From NCBI GenBank assembly GCA_018902385.1, contig JABSSW010000061.1, forward strand, positions 1 to 64,000: DNA of 64,000 nt, given 5' to 3'. Shown in pieces: positions 24,383 to 35,503 of this stretch. Source of the DNA: Physcia stellaris (taxonomy: Eukaryota; Ascomycota; Lecanoromycetes; Caliciales; Physciaceae). The translations under genes and the position numbers were made by a program. The notes beneath the pieces are model-generated. The model made no database searches and was not told the DNA's origin. It was given only the letters and a program-made list of their open reading frames with translations. Position 1 is the stretch's first letter; every line of letters starts with the position of its first letter.

Positions 24383-25105
24383 TTGAAACGTTTCAATAAA
24401 ATTTTAACGAAAACATTTTCGAAAACGTCTGTACGACGTATTTTATCAAATAGTTCGAATTTTCAATTAAGTACACTCGATCATATATCAGAATCGATTG
24501 AGAATTTATCAAATTTTGAAATCACAAACGTTCGAGTAGTTTGCAAACTTTGCAAACAGAATTTCAATTTCAACGAGAAATTATACGATCATATTCGCAA
24601 TCATAAAACTTTGAAATTCGTCAAAAAAATTTTTTCGATCAATGCAGTCAATTTAATATGCGAAACCGAAAAAAATCATTCGTTTCGCAAAATTCGCATG
24701 AATCATTCACAAAATTTCAGCAATCGATATTCGAATTTGCAATAACATTTGAAACAATCATTTTATTGAAACGTTCGACTTTTCAATTTTTTGCATTCGA
24801 AATTGCATCGAAATCGACGAAAAATTATCAACGTGTCGACATTGCGACGAGATTTTCAATTTCAAAAATCGTTTCGCAAGCATAAAAGCGATCAACATTC
24901 GAAAAAACATGTCAAGAATTTTCGTCTCGATGTCAACGCAATCAAATCACTATGCGTGACGAAAAAAAAATCAATTGTCATGAATTCGTTCGTTTCGTTT
25001 GAATTGCAAGTTTTTTTTGCAACATCAAGACAAATGTTTGAATCAACATTAATTTTCGAAATAATCATTTCACAAAAATTATTCATTTTTCAGTTCATGC
25101 ATTAA
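24383..25105 (+). pseudogene. C2H2-finger region of the nested element
   Basis: The region follows the capsid-like segment in the same orientation. It contains VCKLCKQNFNFNEKLYDHIR (about 24,540-24,600), a clear CxxC...H finger with a final His in RNH. A second, frame-shifted finger at about 24,835-24,910 (CRHCDEIFNFKNRF, then KHKSDQHSKKH) follows. Fingers of C2H2 type take the place where other elements have a CCHC knuckle. The frame is broken between them. Confidence 0.5.
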
Positions 25106-25344
25106 AAATTGTATCAGAGTCGAAAAAAAATAAATCAATTGAATGTTTTTTTATTTCGTCGAAATCATCATTTCGAACGTTCGAATCAAAATTTCAAAAA
25201 ATTTCTGTTCAAGAAATTTTAGACATTTGTTCATTTTTCTCGAATAATACAGTCAATTCAACGAGCGAAATCGCAAAGAAATCAGCAATTACATGCTCAT
25301 TTTCGTCGCAAAAATCATCAATTCGTTTTGCAACATCAAGAAAT

Positions 25345-26571
25345 TTGATAACAAATACGATAATATTTTTGCAATTCGTTTTATCAAATTGTTCAAATTT
25401 TTCGATTGCGACGTCTAAAATCACGTCGAAATGCATGAAAAATACATCAATTTCATTTACAGAATCGACAGAAATTGCAAAAATCATCGAAAAATCAATC
25501 GCGAATATTCGAATTCAAATTGTTCGCATTCGCGTAAAATTAGAAATCGAACGAGCAATTTTTCAATTATCAGCATTCGAATTTGCATCAAAATCGATAA
25601 AAAAATTCTCGATTCAACAAATCGTTTGCGTTCGAATTTGCAAACGTTGCAAGCAAAATTTCAATTTCAATAACAAATTTCACGAACATATACGTCAAAA
25701 TCATGCTCGAAAATCGATCAAAAGTTTTGATTTTCGAGTCTTTACATCAGAATTTACATGTAAAATCAAGAAAAAATCAGCAATTGAATGTTCGTTTGTT
25801 TCGTTTGTTTCGTTTGTTTCGTCGATTTTTTTTGCAACATCACGAAATCGAATATTTTATTTTGCAACAATTTTCAAATCGATGTTATCAATTCGTTCGA
25901 ATTTTTTTATTGCGTCACACGAAATTTCATCAAAACGCGCGAAAATTGCAACAATGTTAATCACACGAAATTTCATATCAAAACGAATCGAATTTGTTGT
26001 TTTCAATTGTTCGTTTACATTTTCGATTTCATTTTTTCGAACATTTGTATCGAAATTTTATTTTATTATCGATGATTTGATTCGCATGTTTCGTGAAAAG
26101 TTTAAATCATTTGATTTACGTCAATACGAAAAAGATTTTGCATTTTCGCAACGTTTCGACATTCGTTCATTTCGTCAATCACGTTTTTCATATCAATCAC
26201 GAATTATCGTTTATTTTTTGTTTGCAATCAATCAAAAAACGTCGATTAATCAAAATTTGAAAAATTCGAATTCGAAAAGTTTTCAACAACATACGTTTGC
26301 GAAATTCATTCGTTTTGTTTTTGATTTGTTTGAGAAATCGATCAAATTATCATACAAAATGTTCGATGTTTTTTGCATCAATTTGAAGTTTTCTGTCGAA
26401 ATTTCTTTTTTCATTTTCATATTTTTTCGTTTTCTTTCGATTTTTTTTTTTGTTTTCGCATTCGTTTCGATCATTTTCGTCACAAGAATGAATTGTATTA
26501 GCGTTTATCAACAAATCATTTCGATCATTGATCGTGTCAATATTGAATTTGTCGATTCGAAACGAAATTGA
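25345..26571 (+). pseudogene. Longest surviving C2H2-finger gag-like frame (about 408 codons)
   Basis: This is the longest open frame in the AT-rich DNA, yet it has the same mutation signature and begins without a clear start context, so I call it a remnant. In order it has a Ser/Lys-rich N-terminal part, a finger VRICKRCKQNFNFNNKFHEH with IRQNH, a repetitive SFVSFVSFVSS stretch, the block FYFIIDDLIRMFREKFKSFD, LRQYEKDFAFSQRFD, RIIVYF, QQHTFAKFIRF, a hydrophobic segment rich in Phe, and the end EFVDSKRN. The middle block and end recur in the other copies. The low count of Pro and Gly is a result of CC/GG loss. Function unknown, gag-like by context. Confidence 0.5.
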
Positions 26572-26589
26572 AAAGAAACGAAAAATAAA

Positions 26590-28194
26590 TTGTTCGAATA
26601 TTCAATCACGAAACATCAAAAATTTCAATTTTTAATTTTTTACATTCAAAATCACGTACAAAATCAAGAAAAAATCAACAATCGATTGTTCGTTTGTTTC
26701 GTTTATTTTTTTGCATCATTAAAGTCGATATTTTGTTCGACATCGATATTTGAATCAAACGATTCGCTTTGTTTTGTTAAAGAAATCAATTTATTTATTA
26801 TACAAATTGTCAAACATTTTTTACGTCAATTCAAAAACATTTGCAAATTTTAATTTTTCAAAAATGAAATTTTCGAAACATCATATGTTCGCGAAAATCT
26901 TTCGCGTCAATTCGTTTTTTTTTCGTTTTTTTTAATTTTTTTCGTTGTTGTCGCATTTGTTTTAATCAATTCGATTTCAATAATGATTTACATAAACGTT
27001 TACGAATGATTCATAAAAATCATACATTTCGTCAATCAATGAAAATGTTGAATTAATCATTTCGAAACGAAATTGAAAAAAAACGTTTATATTAATGAAA
27101 ACATTTTAATGCGAAATATTTTCAAAAAGATTTATTGCATATTCGTTTTGTTGAATGCAATGTATACATCAATTATTGCATGTGTGCAAATATCGATGCG
27201 TTAATTGTTGTTGCGTTGATTTTATTAACATGACGAAATTGTTCATTTCGTCGTATAATCGATTTGATGTTGCAAAAATTCAACGTTTACATTAATGCGA
27301 AATCTATTTACATCAATGTTTTCATTACATTCAAAAGTTCGAGTTTTCGATTCTTTACATTTTGAATTACGTACTAAATTTTGAAAAAGCAAATTTTTGT
27401 ATTTCATCATTTATGTTATCGTTTACATTTTTAGCGAATTGATTGCAAAATCAATTGCAATGATTTCGATTTTAAATATTTCGTATAAATTTGCATACGT
27501 TATCGAAACACAAATATTTTTAATCACATCGAAAATTTAATAGAAACGAATCGTTATTTTGATCAGAAACTCAAAACGTTGAACAATTTTCTTGTTTCGA
27601 TCAGTTTGTTTCAAGATTTTCGAATTTCAAATATTTTCAAATGATTTATTATATCATTTATTCGCAAATATCATGATTCATGTTTCGCAATTAGATTTCG
27701 AACAGAAATTCGAAAACGTTTTCATTTTTTTTATTTTGTATTTGTATTAATCACTAATGAACATCGCATGCATGTTTTGAAATTTACAAAAAAAAACGCG
27801 TTTTTGTCATACAAAAAAACGCGATATTTTTGCATATTTCAATTGTTTTAATAATTTTTTCACATTTCGATTCAGACGCAAGTTTTCTCGCAAGTTTTCT
27901 GAAGAATTTTCATGCTTAAAAAAAACAACTGTTTCATCATATTAAATGTCAAATATCTTTGACATTCAACGATTTTCGCAAATAACAAATCGCATAATTT
28001 GCAGAAGTTTTCAAAAGTTTTTTTCGTCGTTTTCGTCGTTTTCGTCGTTTTCGTTTTCGATTTTTGTACGTTTTCATAATTGTCGCATTCGCTATGAACT
28101 GTACACATTTAAAAACAAGTCATCAAGATCACGTATTTTGTCGATCGATGAAAGAAAAAAAATCAATGAATTAATCGCTTCGAAACGAAATTGA
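26590..28194 (+). pseudogene. Two further repeats of the SKRN-ending unit
   Basis: 26,590-27,075 and 27,870-28,194 repeat the 3' part of the preceding frame. Both end in a nearly identical stretch TTCGAAACGAAATTGAAAA at about 27,060 and 28,177, like the ends at 26,555 and 13,846. The last copy runs directly into the polypurine-like tract and 3' LTR. They are too short and broken to code for the full protein. The part between (27,080-27,870) has no recognised feature. Confidence 0.5.
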
Positions 28195-28211
28195 AAAAAA
28201 ACGAAAAATAA

Positions 28212-28425
28212 TGTAACGAACGTGCATCGATTTCAACATTTGAAATCAACATTTGATCAATCATTAAAATTAACATTTTTATTTTATCACATCGAAATTC
28301 GAATTCGAATTTCGTTATGATCAAATTTTTTACATATGTTTTGTCAAATTTCAATAATTAGTTTTTCATTTCGATATTTTCGTGTAATTATGTATTAATA
28401 TCATATCAATGCATGACATTTCACA
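28212..28425 (+). repeat. 3' LTR of the nested element
   Basis: 214 bp; followed by AATAT. Compared with the 5' LTR most transitions fall at CpT or ApG. Confidence 0.85.
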
Positions 28426-28864
28426 AATATCGCATTATTCAAACAATTGATATTTGTTTCATAATGTATTTTCTAAATAATTCTAGATATCAAATTTCGC
28501 ATCGATGTTTTATTTCGTGAAAAAATTCAAAACGTTTTCAATCGCTCGATCGCACGTTTTACAATTCGATTTTACGTCATATTGAAATCAATAAAATTTC
28601 GATTTGTTCGTTTTTGCAATTTTCGCATCGATGTATAATTTAATTTTACAAAATTTGCGTTATATCACGTCATCGAGAAAGTTTGTTCGCAAATTTCAAA
28701 CAATACATCGTTGAAAAAATCACATCGTTGAAAAAGTCACATCGTTGAGAAAATTACATCGTTGAGAAAATTTCAAAATTCATCGTTGAAAAATTTGCAC
28801 GAAAATTTCAAATTGAATTCGTTAAAATATTGAGCAAAAGACACAGACGAATGCTGTGAAAAAA

Positions 28865-29057
28865 TGTTGAAAAATACAATTTTCGCAAAAAAATAATCAA
28901 GAAATCAATTGATATAATTTGACGAAAAAAAAATTAATGCGTTTTTGTTGAAATTAACGCTTTGACATTCGCACATTTTTTGTATTTTCACTTCATATAT
29001 GTTACAAGAATAACGAGATTCAAAGCAATAAAATGATAATCATTCATGATTTTTTCA
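28865..29057 (+). repeat. 3' LTR of copy C
   Basis: 193 bp; ends TTTTTTCA, same family as 19,585-19,779. Confidence 0.75.
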
Positions 29058-29084
29058 ATATATTCAATAAAATTCTATTATATT

Positions 29085-29640
29085 TCAAACAATAAACGAA
29101 AAACGATTATTTTTGAATTAATTTTGAACGCAATCGAGATTGTGACAATCGTTTGACGTGCGTATAACGTATTTGATGTTTTGCATATTTGTCGTGAAAA
29201 TAATTTTGTCGTTGAATATTCAAAACAATCAATATTTCAAATTTTGTTCAAATCGATGATTTATATTGATTCAAAATAATCTTGTCGTCGCAATTACAAA
29301 TGAAATATAAAAATGTTTGCATGATTTGTATTTGAAATAATCACGTTTGTATATAATATGTTTGATAATATCGTCGAAACAATCATTTCGATTAACAATT
29401 TTGATTAAAACATATCAAAAAAGCGTGCGAATATGATAATTTGTGATGACGATTTCAATCATATTATCGATTTTCTCGTCAAATAATATGAACGATCGTT
29501 GACGTGTAATTGATAAACGACGAAAAAAATTGTTATTCAACATATATTGAATCGTGATTTTCGAAATATTCAATTTCTTTGCAATTGTTCGTTCATTCAT
29601 TTCTGCATCGTTGTTCAAAATGCGCATTCAATTTATAACA
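29085..29640 (-). pseudogene. Tc1/mariner-type transposase remnant, 3' part missing
   Basis: The minus-strand piece 29,627-29,415 encodes NERTIAKKLNISKITIQYML, a helix-turn-helix of the Tc1 N-terminal type, then LNNNFFRRLSITRQRSF and IDNMIEIVITNYHIRTLF. Reading on across stops gives KRDYFKYKSCK and FVIATTRLF, as in the segment before the first catalytic Asp of fungal Tc1-like transposases. The similarity stops near 29,085, next to the LTR end at 29,057, so the catalytic half is gone. Confidence 0.6.
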
Positions 29641-30452
29641 AACGTATGTCATTTTGTATTGAACACGTGAACAATAGATGAAAACATGATGATAATGTGT
29701 GTAATTGAATTAATTCAGAAGAAAAAAATGAGATGAAATTTGTGAATGCGAAATTCGATAAATGATCGAAAACTAATGCACATCGTTTCGTATCGTAACG
29801 TTCGTTCAAATATCTTTGATGTTAAATCATTTCATTATTTTTTCACAGTCGATTATCTTTTAACAGACAAATACGTTGCATTCAAAGTGAAATTGTTATT
29901 GATTGTTTTGTTATTTCATGAACTTGACATCGTAAATCTCGTTCGAGAATTCTGTTGACGCGAGTCGTTTCGAAACAATACACATTTCGTTTTCTCACAA
30001 TACACATTAATCATTTTCATTTGATTTTCACGTATTAGTCATCGCTATTTATTATTTAACAATATATGCGATATTCATTCGCTCTTTGTCGTCATGACGT
30101 TGAAAAATAAAACGAAACATCATTTCGCGAAACTCGCATCTCGTCGTTCGTTTCGATTTTCGTTTCATTTTCATCGACGATTCATTTTCTTTTTTGTTTT
30201 CGTGTTTGAATTGTTAATCGTGCTTTGAATCTAAACGTATGTTTTTGACACGATTCAATGTGCGTTTGAATTTTATCACGCAATGAAATTCGTAAACGTT
30301 GAAATAAAAAAAACAAAAAAAAAAATCAGCGAAACGATATTCAAAATGAGTGATTTTATTATTACATGACGTTACATGTTAATTTTATTGCGAAAAATTC
30401 AACATTCGAAATTTCTTTTTCAATTGCGATACATTTTTTTTTCGTGACGTCA
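29641..30452. other. AT-rich stretch without recognised feature
   Basis: A short open stretch (29746-29958) has no family resemblance that I recognise. The DNA has the same GG/CC-poor composition. Confidence 0.4.
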
Positions 30453-33200
30453 TTAATTTGATTTTTTTTTTGATTTTCGTCGTTTCTCTTTGAATTTTGA
30501 TTTTTTTTTTTTCGTTGCATTCGCACGTTTTTGCGATTTCAATTTCAATTGATGTTTGAATTTGATTTTTACACGTTCGATCGATTCTTTAAACGCGTGA
30601 AATATTTGATTCAATTTTTGTTGAACAAACAGAATCGCTGAAATCGTCGTTCTCGATAAAGCGACAATCACAAAACTAAAAAACGAAAATAAAAGAGAAA
30701 TCTTTTCGTCAAAATCAGAAAAAAAAAAATCGAAAAAAAAAAAATTCACAATTACAGAAACTTCGAAATTGATTTCAGACAAAAAAAATGCGAATAAATC
30801 AAAATCACTTCTTTTGAATTTTTCGTTTTTCGAATCATTTGCAAATTGTTCTGAATACGATTCATACTTCATAAAATTCTCGTTTTTTGAAATGATTGAA
30901 AACGTTTTCGAAATTTTTTCGTTTGTGAATCAAAAGTCAATTTGATTGAATTCGTCGACATCGATGATCATTGTTTTCATTTTGTTTAACGTTCGTTGAT
31001 TGATTTTTTTTTGCATGATTTTTTCATACAATTTCGTTCGTTTCGATTTTTTGACGACAACATGTTAACGTTGACGATCATTTTTTTTTTGATTTCGATC
31101 ATTTTTCGTTCGATAAAATCACGTTTTTTGCGATTGATTTTTTTTTTGAATTTTATTTCAAATTTTTGAATCGAATTCGAAAATGTGTGAAATATTTGAT
31201 TTTTTACGTTTTTTTTGACAATTCATTGTTTTCGAAAAACAATTTTTGATTTCGTTTTTTGTTTAACGTAATTTTCGATTTTATGAGAAAACAAATTGCG
31301 ATAAAATTCGAACGACGTCAAAATCGAAATTTTCATTAAATGACGATCGTTATTTTTATATTTATTCGCATCGATGATTATTGCAAACGAAAATGAAAAA
31401 CGAACATTCGATTTTGCAAAAATTTCGTCGTTTTCATTTTCGTCGTTATTTTCGTTTTGATTTATGATTATATTGAAACGACGCACGACGTTTGAATTTT
31501 TGAATAATCAACGAAAATCAATCAATGAAAAAATATAATCATATTGATTTCGAAACATCGATACAGAAAACATTTGCAAAACAATTCGAATTGTTTGAAC
31601 AACGTGCAATTCAATAAACATACTTTTTCGTCGTTTTCATTTTTTTTCAAAGTTTTTTTTTTTAATCATTGCAACATTGCGATTCATTTTTGATTAACAT
31701 ATCAATCGTTTCGTGAATTATTTTGAAATCAATTTCTTTTCACGTGATTGATTGAATATTCATTAAAATCGAAACATTTGATTGTTGTTTGTTAAACATT
31801 TTGCGATATTTGAATTTTTGACGATTGACGTTTTTTTTTAATTTGACAATCGATTGATTGATTGTCGTGTGTTTATTAACATATTGTTTCGTTTTTGAAT
31901 GCGTATTTTCGATCGTCGAAATGAATATGCATTCGAAATTCGAATATTTTTTAATAAAGCATACAACGAAAATCGATTCTTGACGTTGATAATAAGAAAT
32001 GAAATAAATTCGCTTTGTTTTGTACAATTCGTTCAGTAAAACGTCACGTTGAACAGATAAATCGTCAATTTTATTAATTTTAATTCAATTTCAATTGACG
32101 ACGTGTATTTTTTTTTTTTTTTTTCGAATATTTTTTACGAGTGATTCGAATTTGTATGATTTTCATCGCATGTCAAGCGCAAAATTGAAAAATAACGTCG
32201 ATGTTCACATCGTCAAAACGTGTGTGTATCATTTCGTTTTTGATTTGCATATTTTTTTCGATTATATTGATTTTTCGTCGTTTGCAAAACGACGAGAAAA
32301 GTTTCAATGCGAAATCATCGATCATTATTTTCGATTCGAAACATTTTTTATAAAAAAACATGTCATTAATGCATTTTCAAATAAATGCAAACGTCGTTTT
32401 GAATTCGAAAATTACATAACAGTACGTCGTCACGAAAGACGTGAACATATTATTTTTTTTTATCAACACGAACAGCGATAAATTCAATTCGTTCGTATTG
32501 AACGTAACATTTGTTTGAAACATAAAACGATTGATAAATCGTTTGATCATGAATATTTGTCACGCATTTGCAAAAAAAAAATGATTTACAATTCGTTTTA
32601 CACGCACGTTGTTTTCGTATATTCATGACTCGTGACATCGAACGTGAAAATCGATCAATTTTAATTCGTGTAAAGCACATCGCAATCGATTTTTCGAAAT
32701 CATGACATCGTTTCGTTGAAAATTATAATATTCATTGCGATCGATGTTCAATCGCAATGAATTTAACGTGAATTCGATTTGATTGAATGAAATATGCGAA
32801 TGTTTCAATGCGATCGCGACATTCAACGCTTTTTGACGATTCGAATTTCGATTTGCGTGAATTGAAAATACGAACAAATTTTCACTCATTTCATGATTAT
32901 GATCGTACAAAGAAAAAAACATTATTTATTTGTCAGTTTTTGTTTTTTGAACGATGATTATGCTATACAAACAGTTCGTAACATGCACATTCGTTTGACG
33001 TTTTCGAATATCGATTTTTTCAATTTCTTTGTATCGCGAGTATTTTTATCGTGACGTTTGCATTGCAACAGCAAACGTGTTCGTTTTGAGTCATTCGAAT
33101 TCGTGATCAAACAAAAATTTTCGCAAAAGACGTGATTCTGCAAACGACGAAAATTTGTTTTTTTGTTTTCAATTTTTTCGTTTTTCTGAAAAGCAATGCG
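30453..33200 (-). pseudogene. FAR1/MULE (Mutator-like) transposase remnant
   Basis: Read on the minus strand from about 33,190: a FAR1-like DNA-binding part (NSNDSKRTRLLLQCKRHDKN), the DHNHE motif near 32,890, a helical part (SHISFNQIEFTLNSLRLNID), then RVKRIVNHFFFANAWQIF-like sequence and a FQTNVTFNTNELNLSLFVL stretch where MULE enzymes have DxTYKTNxYxxPLLxxxG. Later comes FECIFISTIENTHSKTKQYV, matching the usual SRVEGxHxxLK block. Downstream (31,486-30,453) is Lys/Glu-rich tail of unclear origin. Many stops. The first catalytic Asp is not readable as such. Confidence 0.7.
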
Positions 33201-33239
33201 ATGATTTGAAAAATGATCGCAATTGCGAATTGCACGCGT

Positions 33240-34220
33240 TCATTGAGCGAATTTAATTGCTTCATAACGAGATGAATAGAATAGATAACGAGATAAGTGA
33301 ATAATGAGTAAAATAAATGAATAATACAATTGAATTTCGAGAGAATTGCGAGATTTCATACAATCGAGATGTCAGCGCATAATAATCACTTTACTATTGA
33401 AACAATAAGAAGAAAATCTGACTCATGCAAACTAATTTTCGCTCATGCAGAGTCACCGAATACGAATCACATCATCATGAAATCGATAAAAGACCGTCTA
33501 CTAGTACGTGAAGACCAGGTGGCGATGGCTAATGTGTACTGTGGAGAACCAAAATGTGTACTGTCCCGAAGCGACTCGCTGTTGACGGTTGATGGTTGTG
33601 GTGATCATTTTTCACTTGTTTTAGATTGTATAAGTGACATGCATCCGAGTCTATTGGCTTATACAGTGTAGTCGCTAGAAGCAAGATGAACATGTACCCG
33701 AACTACTCCACGTCGTGCGATCAACAAATCATAGTAACACCTCAACAGCAAGTATCACACCAAGGATGTATCATCCGAAGGATTTCCCTCTGTTACGATT
33801 TTATCTCAGCCTACAACCCAAGTCGAAATTACCACGGAACTGGAGGGTAGATGCGTAGCTGCTCTGCATTTTTGTGCAGAGACTTCATACTCCGAGCAAA
33901 AATATGCGTGAACCAGTGATGGTTGAGAAGTTACAACACCAGGGAAGGTGAAACGCCAACGATGATGTGTCCAAGATCGTTTAGACTCCGCAATGAATCC
34001 ATAGAGTACTTGACGCGTGATCCTGTCCAGTTTGAGGAATTCAAAGTTGACCAGAAACTTTGCGCGTGAAGCTAGGGCGTAGGGTGTAGGATAAGTGTCA
34101 TCTAGATGCGATGAAGTAGATACAACTGGAAGATCTGAAGATGCCAATTTGTGAACAAGACGATGATATACATGCGTTCATATACCCATACTAGTAATCT
34201 GTACACGTGATCCTAAATTT
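33240..34220. other. Border from AT-rich to gene-bearing DNA, no supported gene
   Basis: GG and CC reappear from about 33,240-33,500. Open stretches at 33330-33671 (plus) and 34147-33806 (minus) lack a proper start or family resemblance. The minus one would start on TTG. It reads KFLVNFEFLKLDRITRQVLYGFI, faintly like the N-terminal motif of many short fungal proteins, and may be a relic. Confidence 0.4.
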
Positions 34221-34579
34221 CTGCAGTATTTAATCCCTCAGAATACTTCTCTCAACTCGAGATCTACACTAACATACAGCCACTTAGAAAACCACAGACG
34301 TCTACGAACCAGAATCTACAAAGCATTATCGAAAGGAACGTCCTCACAACTATCGTTTTCCTCCACGAAAACACACGCAACGTCTACTCTTGATATCCTT
34401 CCCACATCTTCCGAAATTCGATAATCAAATCGACAAATTCGATTGTCGAACCCGGTCCACGAAAAGCGTACCGCCGGCCGGTAAATCCATTCAAACACCG
34501 AAATCTCATCTCGATATCACCTCTCACCGCACTAAGCCTGATAACGAACATTTCAATCAAAAACGCTGTAACCCTTACC

Positions 34580-34738
34580 ATGGTTATGTATGGATTCATC
34601 GTCGCTGGCGTGATCGTCGGTCTCTTTCTACTCGTTGGAGGATCATGTGTCTTTCACTATAACCGCAAAGAATACCTCCGCAATAAAGAAGCAAGAACTG
34701 CAGGGAGTAATGGTGGAGCAGCGGACCAGAATGTCTAA
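34580..34738 (+). CDS. Very small single-pass membrane protein (52 aa)
   Basis: An ATG in good context (TTACCATGG) opens a 52-residue frame. Residues 5-24 (GFIVAGVIVGLFLLVGGSCV) form one transmembrane helix, followed by a basic juxtamembrane part (HYNRKEYLRNKEAR) and a hydrophilic tail ending GGAADQNV. The positive charges predict a cytosolic C-terminus. A TATA-like TATTTAA at about 34,227 and a pyrimidine-rich leader precede it. The next gene, 570 bp away, is also a tiny single-pass protein, so the pair may be related in use. No homologous family is recognised. An upstream exon cannot be excluded. Confidence 0.5.
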   Translation: MVMYGFIVAGVIVGLFLLVGGSCVFHYNRKEYLRNKEARTAGSNGGAADQNV

Positions 34739-35061
34739 CGGATAGAAAGCTAGCATGGTTGTTTAAGTTATGGGATGTTGGGGTTCTAGGAAGCTTCAAA
34801 GCCACATATAATCTAGAATAATCATACCTGGGGTTCTCTCGCTGGTGACCCCTTGAAACCAATATTGTGACTTGTCCCATCCATAGCCCACGTAAGCCAT
34901 CGATGAAGGGCAACAATGAACATATCGCCAACTTACCACGTGAATGTGCGACGACAAAGAAACCGTCACAAAGCAGTAGACGCCACAATAATCCGCTATA
35001 AACATTCATTTATCCCCATCACAACCCCACCATTGACTCATTCGGACCTTTCACTGAACTA

Positions 35062-35068
35062 TATATAA
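35062..35068 (+). promoter_or_regulatory. TATA box for the 63-aa membrane protein gene
   Basis: TATATAA lies about 250 bp before the start codon, followed by a long CT-rich leader typical of expressed fungal genes. Confidence 0.5.
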
Positions 35069-35311
35069 TCCTAGCACAGTTGCTAAATCCTCATTTCTTC
35101 TCCACCGAACTCAACTTCTCACCACCTAATCCATTTCCTCACGACAACTCGCTTCTGGCAAGCGAGTCCCTGTACCCTCCAAAACAAAGAAGCGAATACA
35201 GACTACCACACCTTCTTTGTCCGCACCTACCCATCCACTCGCCCCCGCTTCGCAGCTTCACCACCCTCTCCTCCACACGAACTCCGCAGCTCCATCCCCA
35301 CCTCTCACAAA

Positions 35312-35503
35312 ATGGCCAACCAACCAGCCTCACACGTATCGGCCTTAGGAAAGTGCACCTTGGATCAAAAATTTCACTTCCAATGTGTGGACAGGAAATT
35401 CTTGATCGCTTTGGTGGCGTTGTTCGTCATGGATATTTTCGGGGCGCTTGGACTGGCGTTCTTCTTGTTTAAGAGGTGGAAGCAGAGAAGGGCATTTGCT
35501 TGA
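35312..35503 (+). CDS. Small single-pass membrane protein (63 aa)
   Basis: The start ACAAAATGGCC has the A at -3 and G at +4 favoured in fungi. The protein has a polar N-terminus with two Cys (CTLDQKFHFQC), a hydrophobic helix at about residues 30-52 (FLIALVALFVMDIFGALGLAFF) and a basic end (KRWKQRRAFA), so the C-terminus should be cytosolic. It resembles its neighbour at 34,580 in layout but not in sequence. A longer overlapping frame (35080-35472) lies mostly in the CT-rich leader and is rejected. Function unknown. Confidence 0.6.
   Translation: MANQPASHVSALGKCTLDQKFHFQCVDRKFLIALVALFVMDIFGALGLAFFLFKRWKQRRAFA

Larger units (their letters stand above)
22388..28425 (+). mobile_element. Full-length nested LTR element with AATAT target duplication
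   Basis: LTRs of equal length, 214 bp (22,388-22,601 and 28,212-28,425), start TGTGACGAACGTGC / TGTAACGAACGTGC and end ATTTCACA. AATAT flanks both ends (22,383-22,387 and 28,426-28,430), and the joined flanks rebuild the host element sequence. The interior of 5.6 kb contains gag-like and C2H2-finger frames and repeats of a unit ending SKRN, with an A-rich polypurine-like tract before the 3' LTR. No protease, reverse transcriptase or integrase was recognised, so it looks non-autonomous. Confidence 0.85.
19585..29057 (+). mobile_element. C2H2-finger LTR element, copy C, split by a nested LTR element
   Basis: The 5' LTR (19,585-19,779) and 3' LTR (28,865-29,057) match the 195-bp family. The interior runs 19,780-22,387 and resumes at 28,431, where CATTATTCAAACAATTGATA continues the sequence exactly as in the undisturbed copies A and B. 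The gap is the nested element at 22,388-28,425. The finger frame begins at about 20,415. No pol domain is visible. Confidence 0.75.

Noticed and set aside
25345-26571. A 408-codon open frame as an active host gene
   Set aside because: It lies inside an LTR element, has the mutation signature, lost Gly and Pro, and is repeated in broken form nearby.
32095-32481. Plus-strand frame with a finger-like Cys/His stretch
   Set aside because: Only one Cys of the pair is present and it is antisense to the MULE transposase.
1-33240. Mitochondrial or bacterial AT-rich DNA
   Set aside because: Retrotransposon and transposase domains, LTRs with target duplications and absence of organelle genes show nuclear repeats.
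1-33240. Classical CpA-directed RIP
   Set aside because: CpA and TpG remain abundant, while CpC/GpG and CpT/ApG are missing.
33806-34147. 113-codon minus-strand frame at the border
   Set aside because: Would need a TTG start and has only a faint resemblance to known fungal motifs.
35080-35472. 130-codon frame upstream of the 63-aa gene
   Set aside because: Lies mostly in a CT-rich leader, is Pro/Ser-rich by composition and overlaps a better start in another frame.
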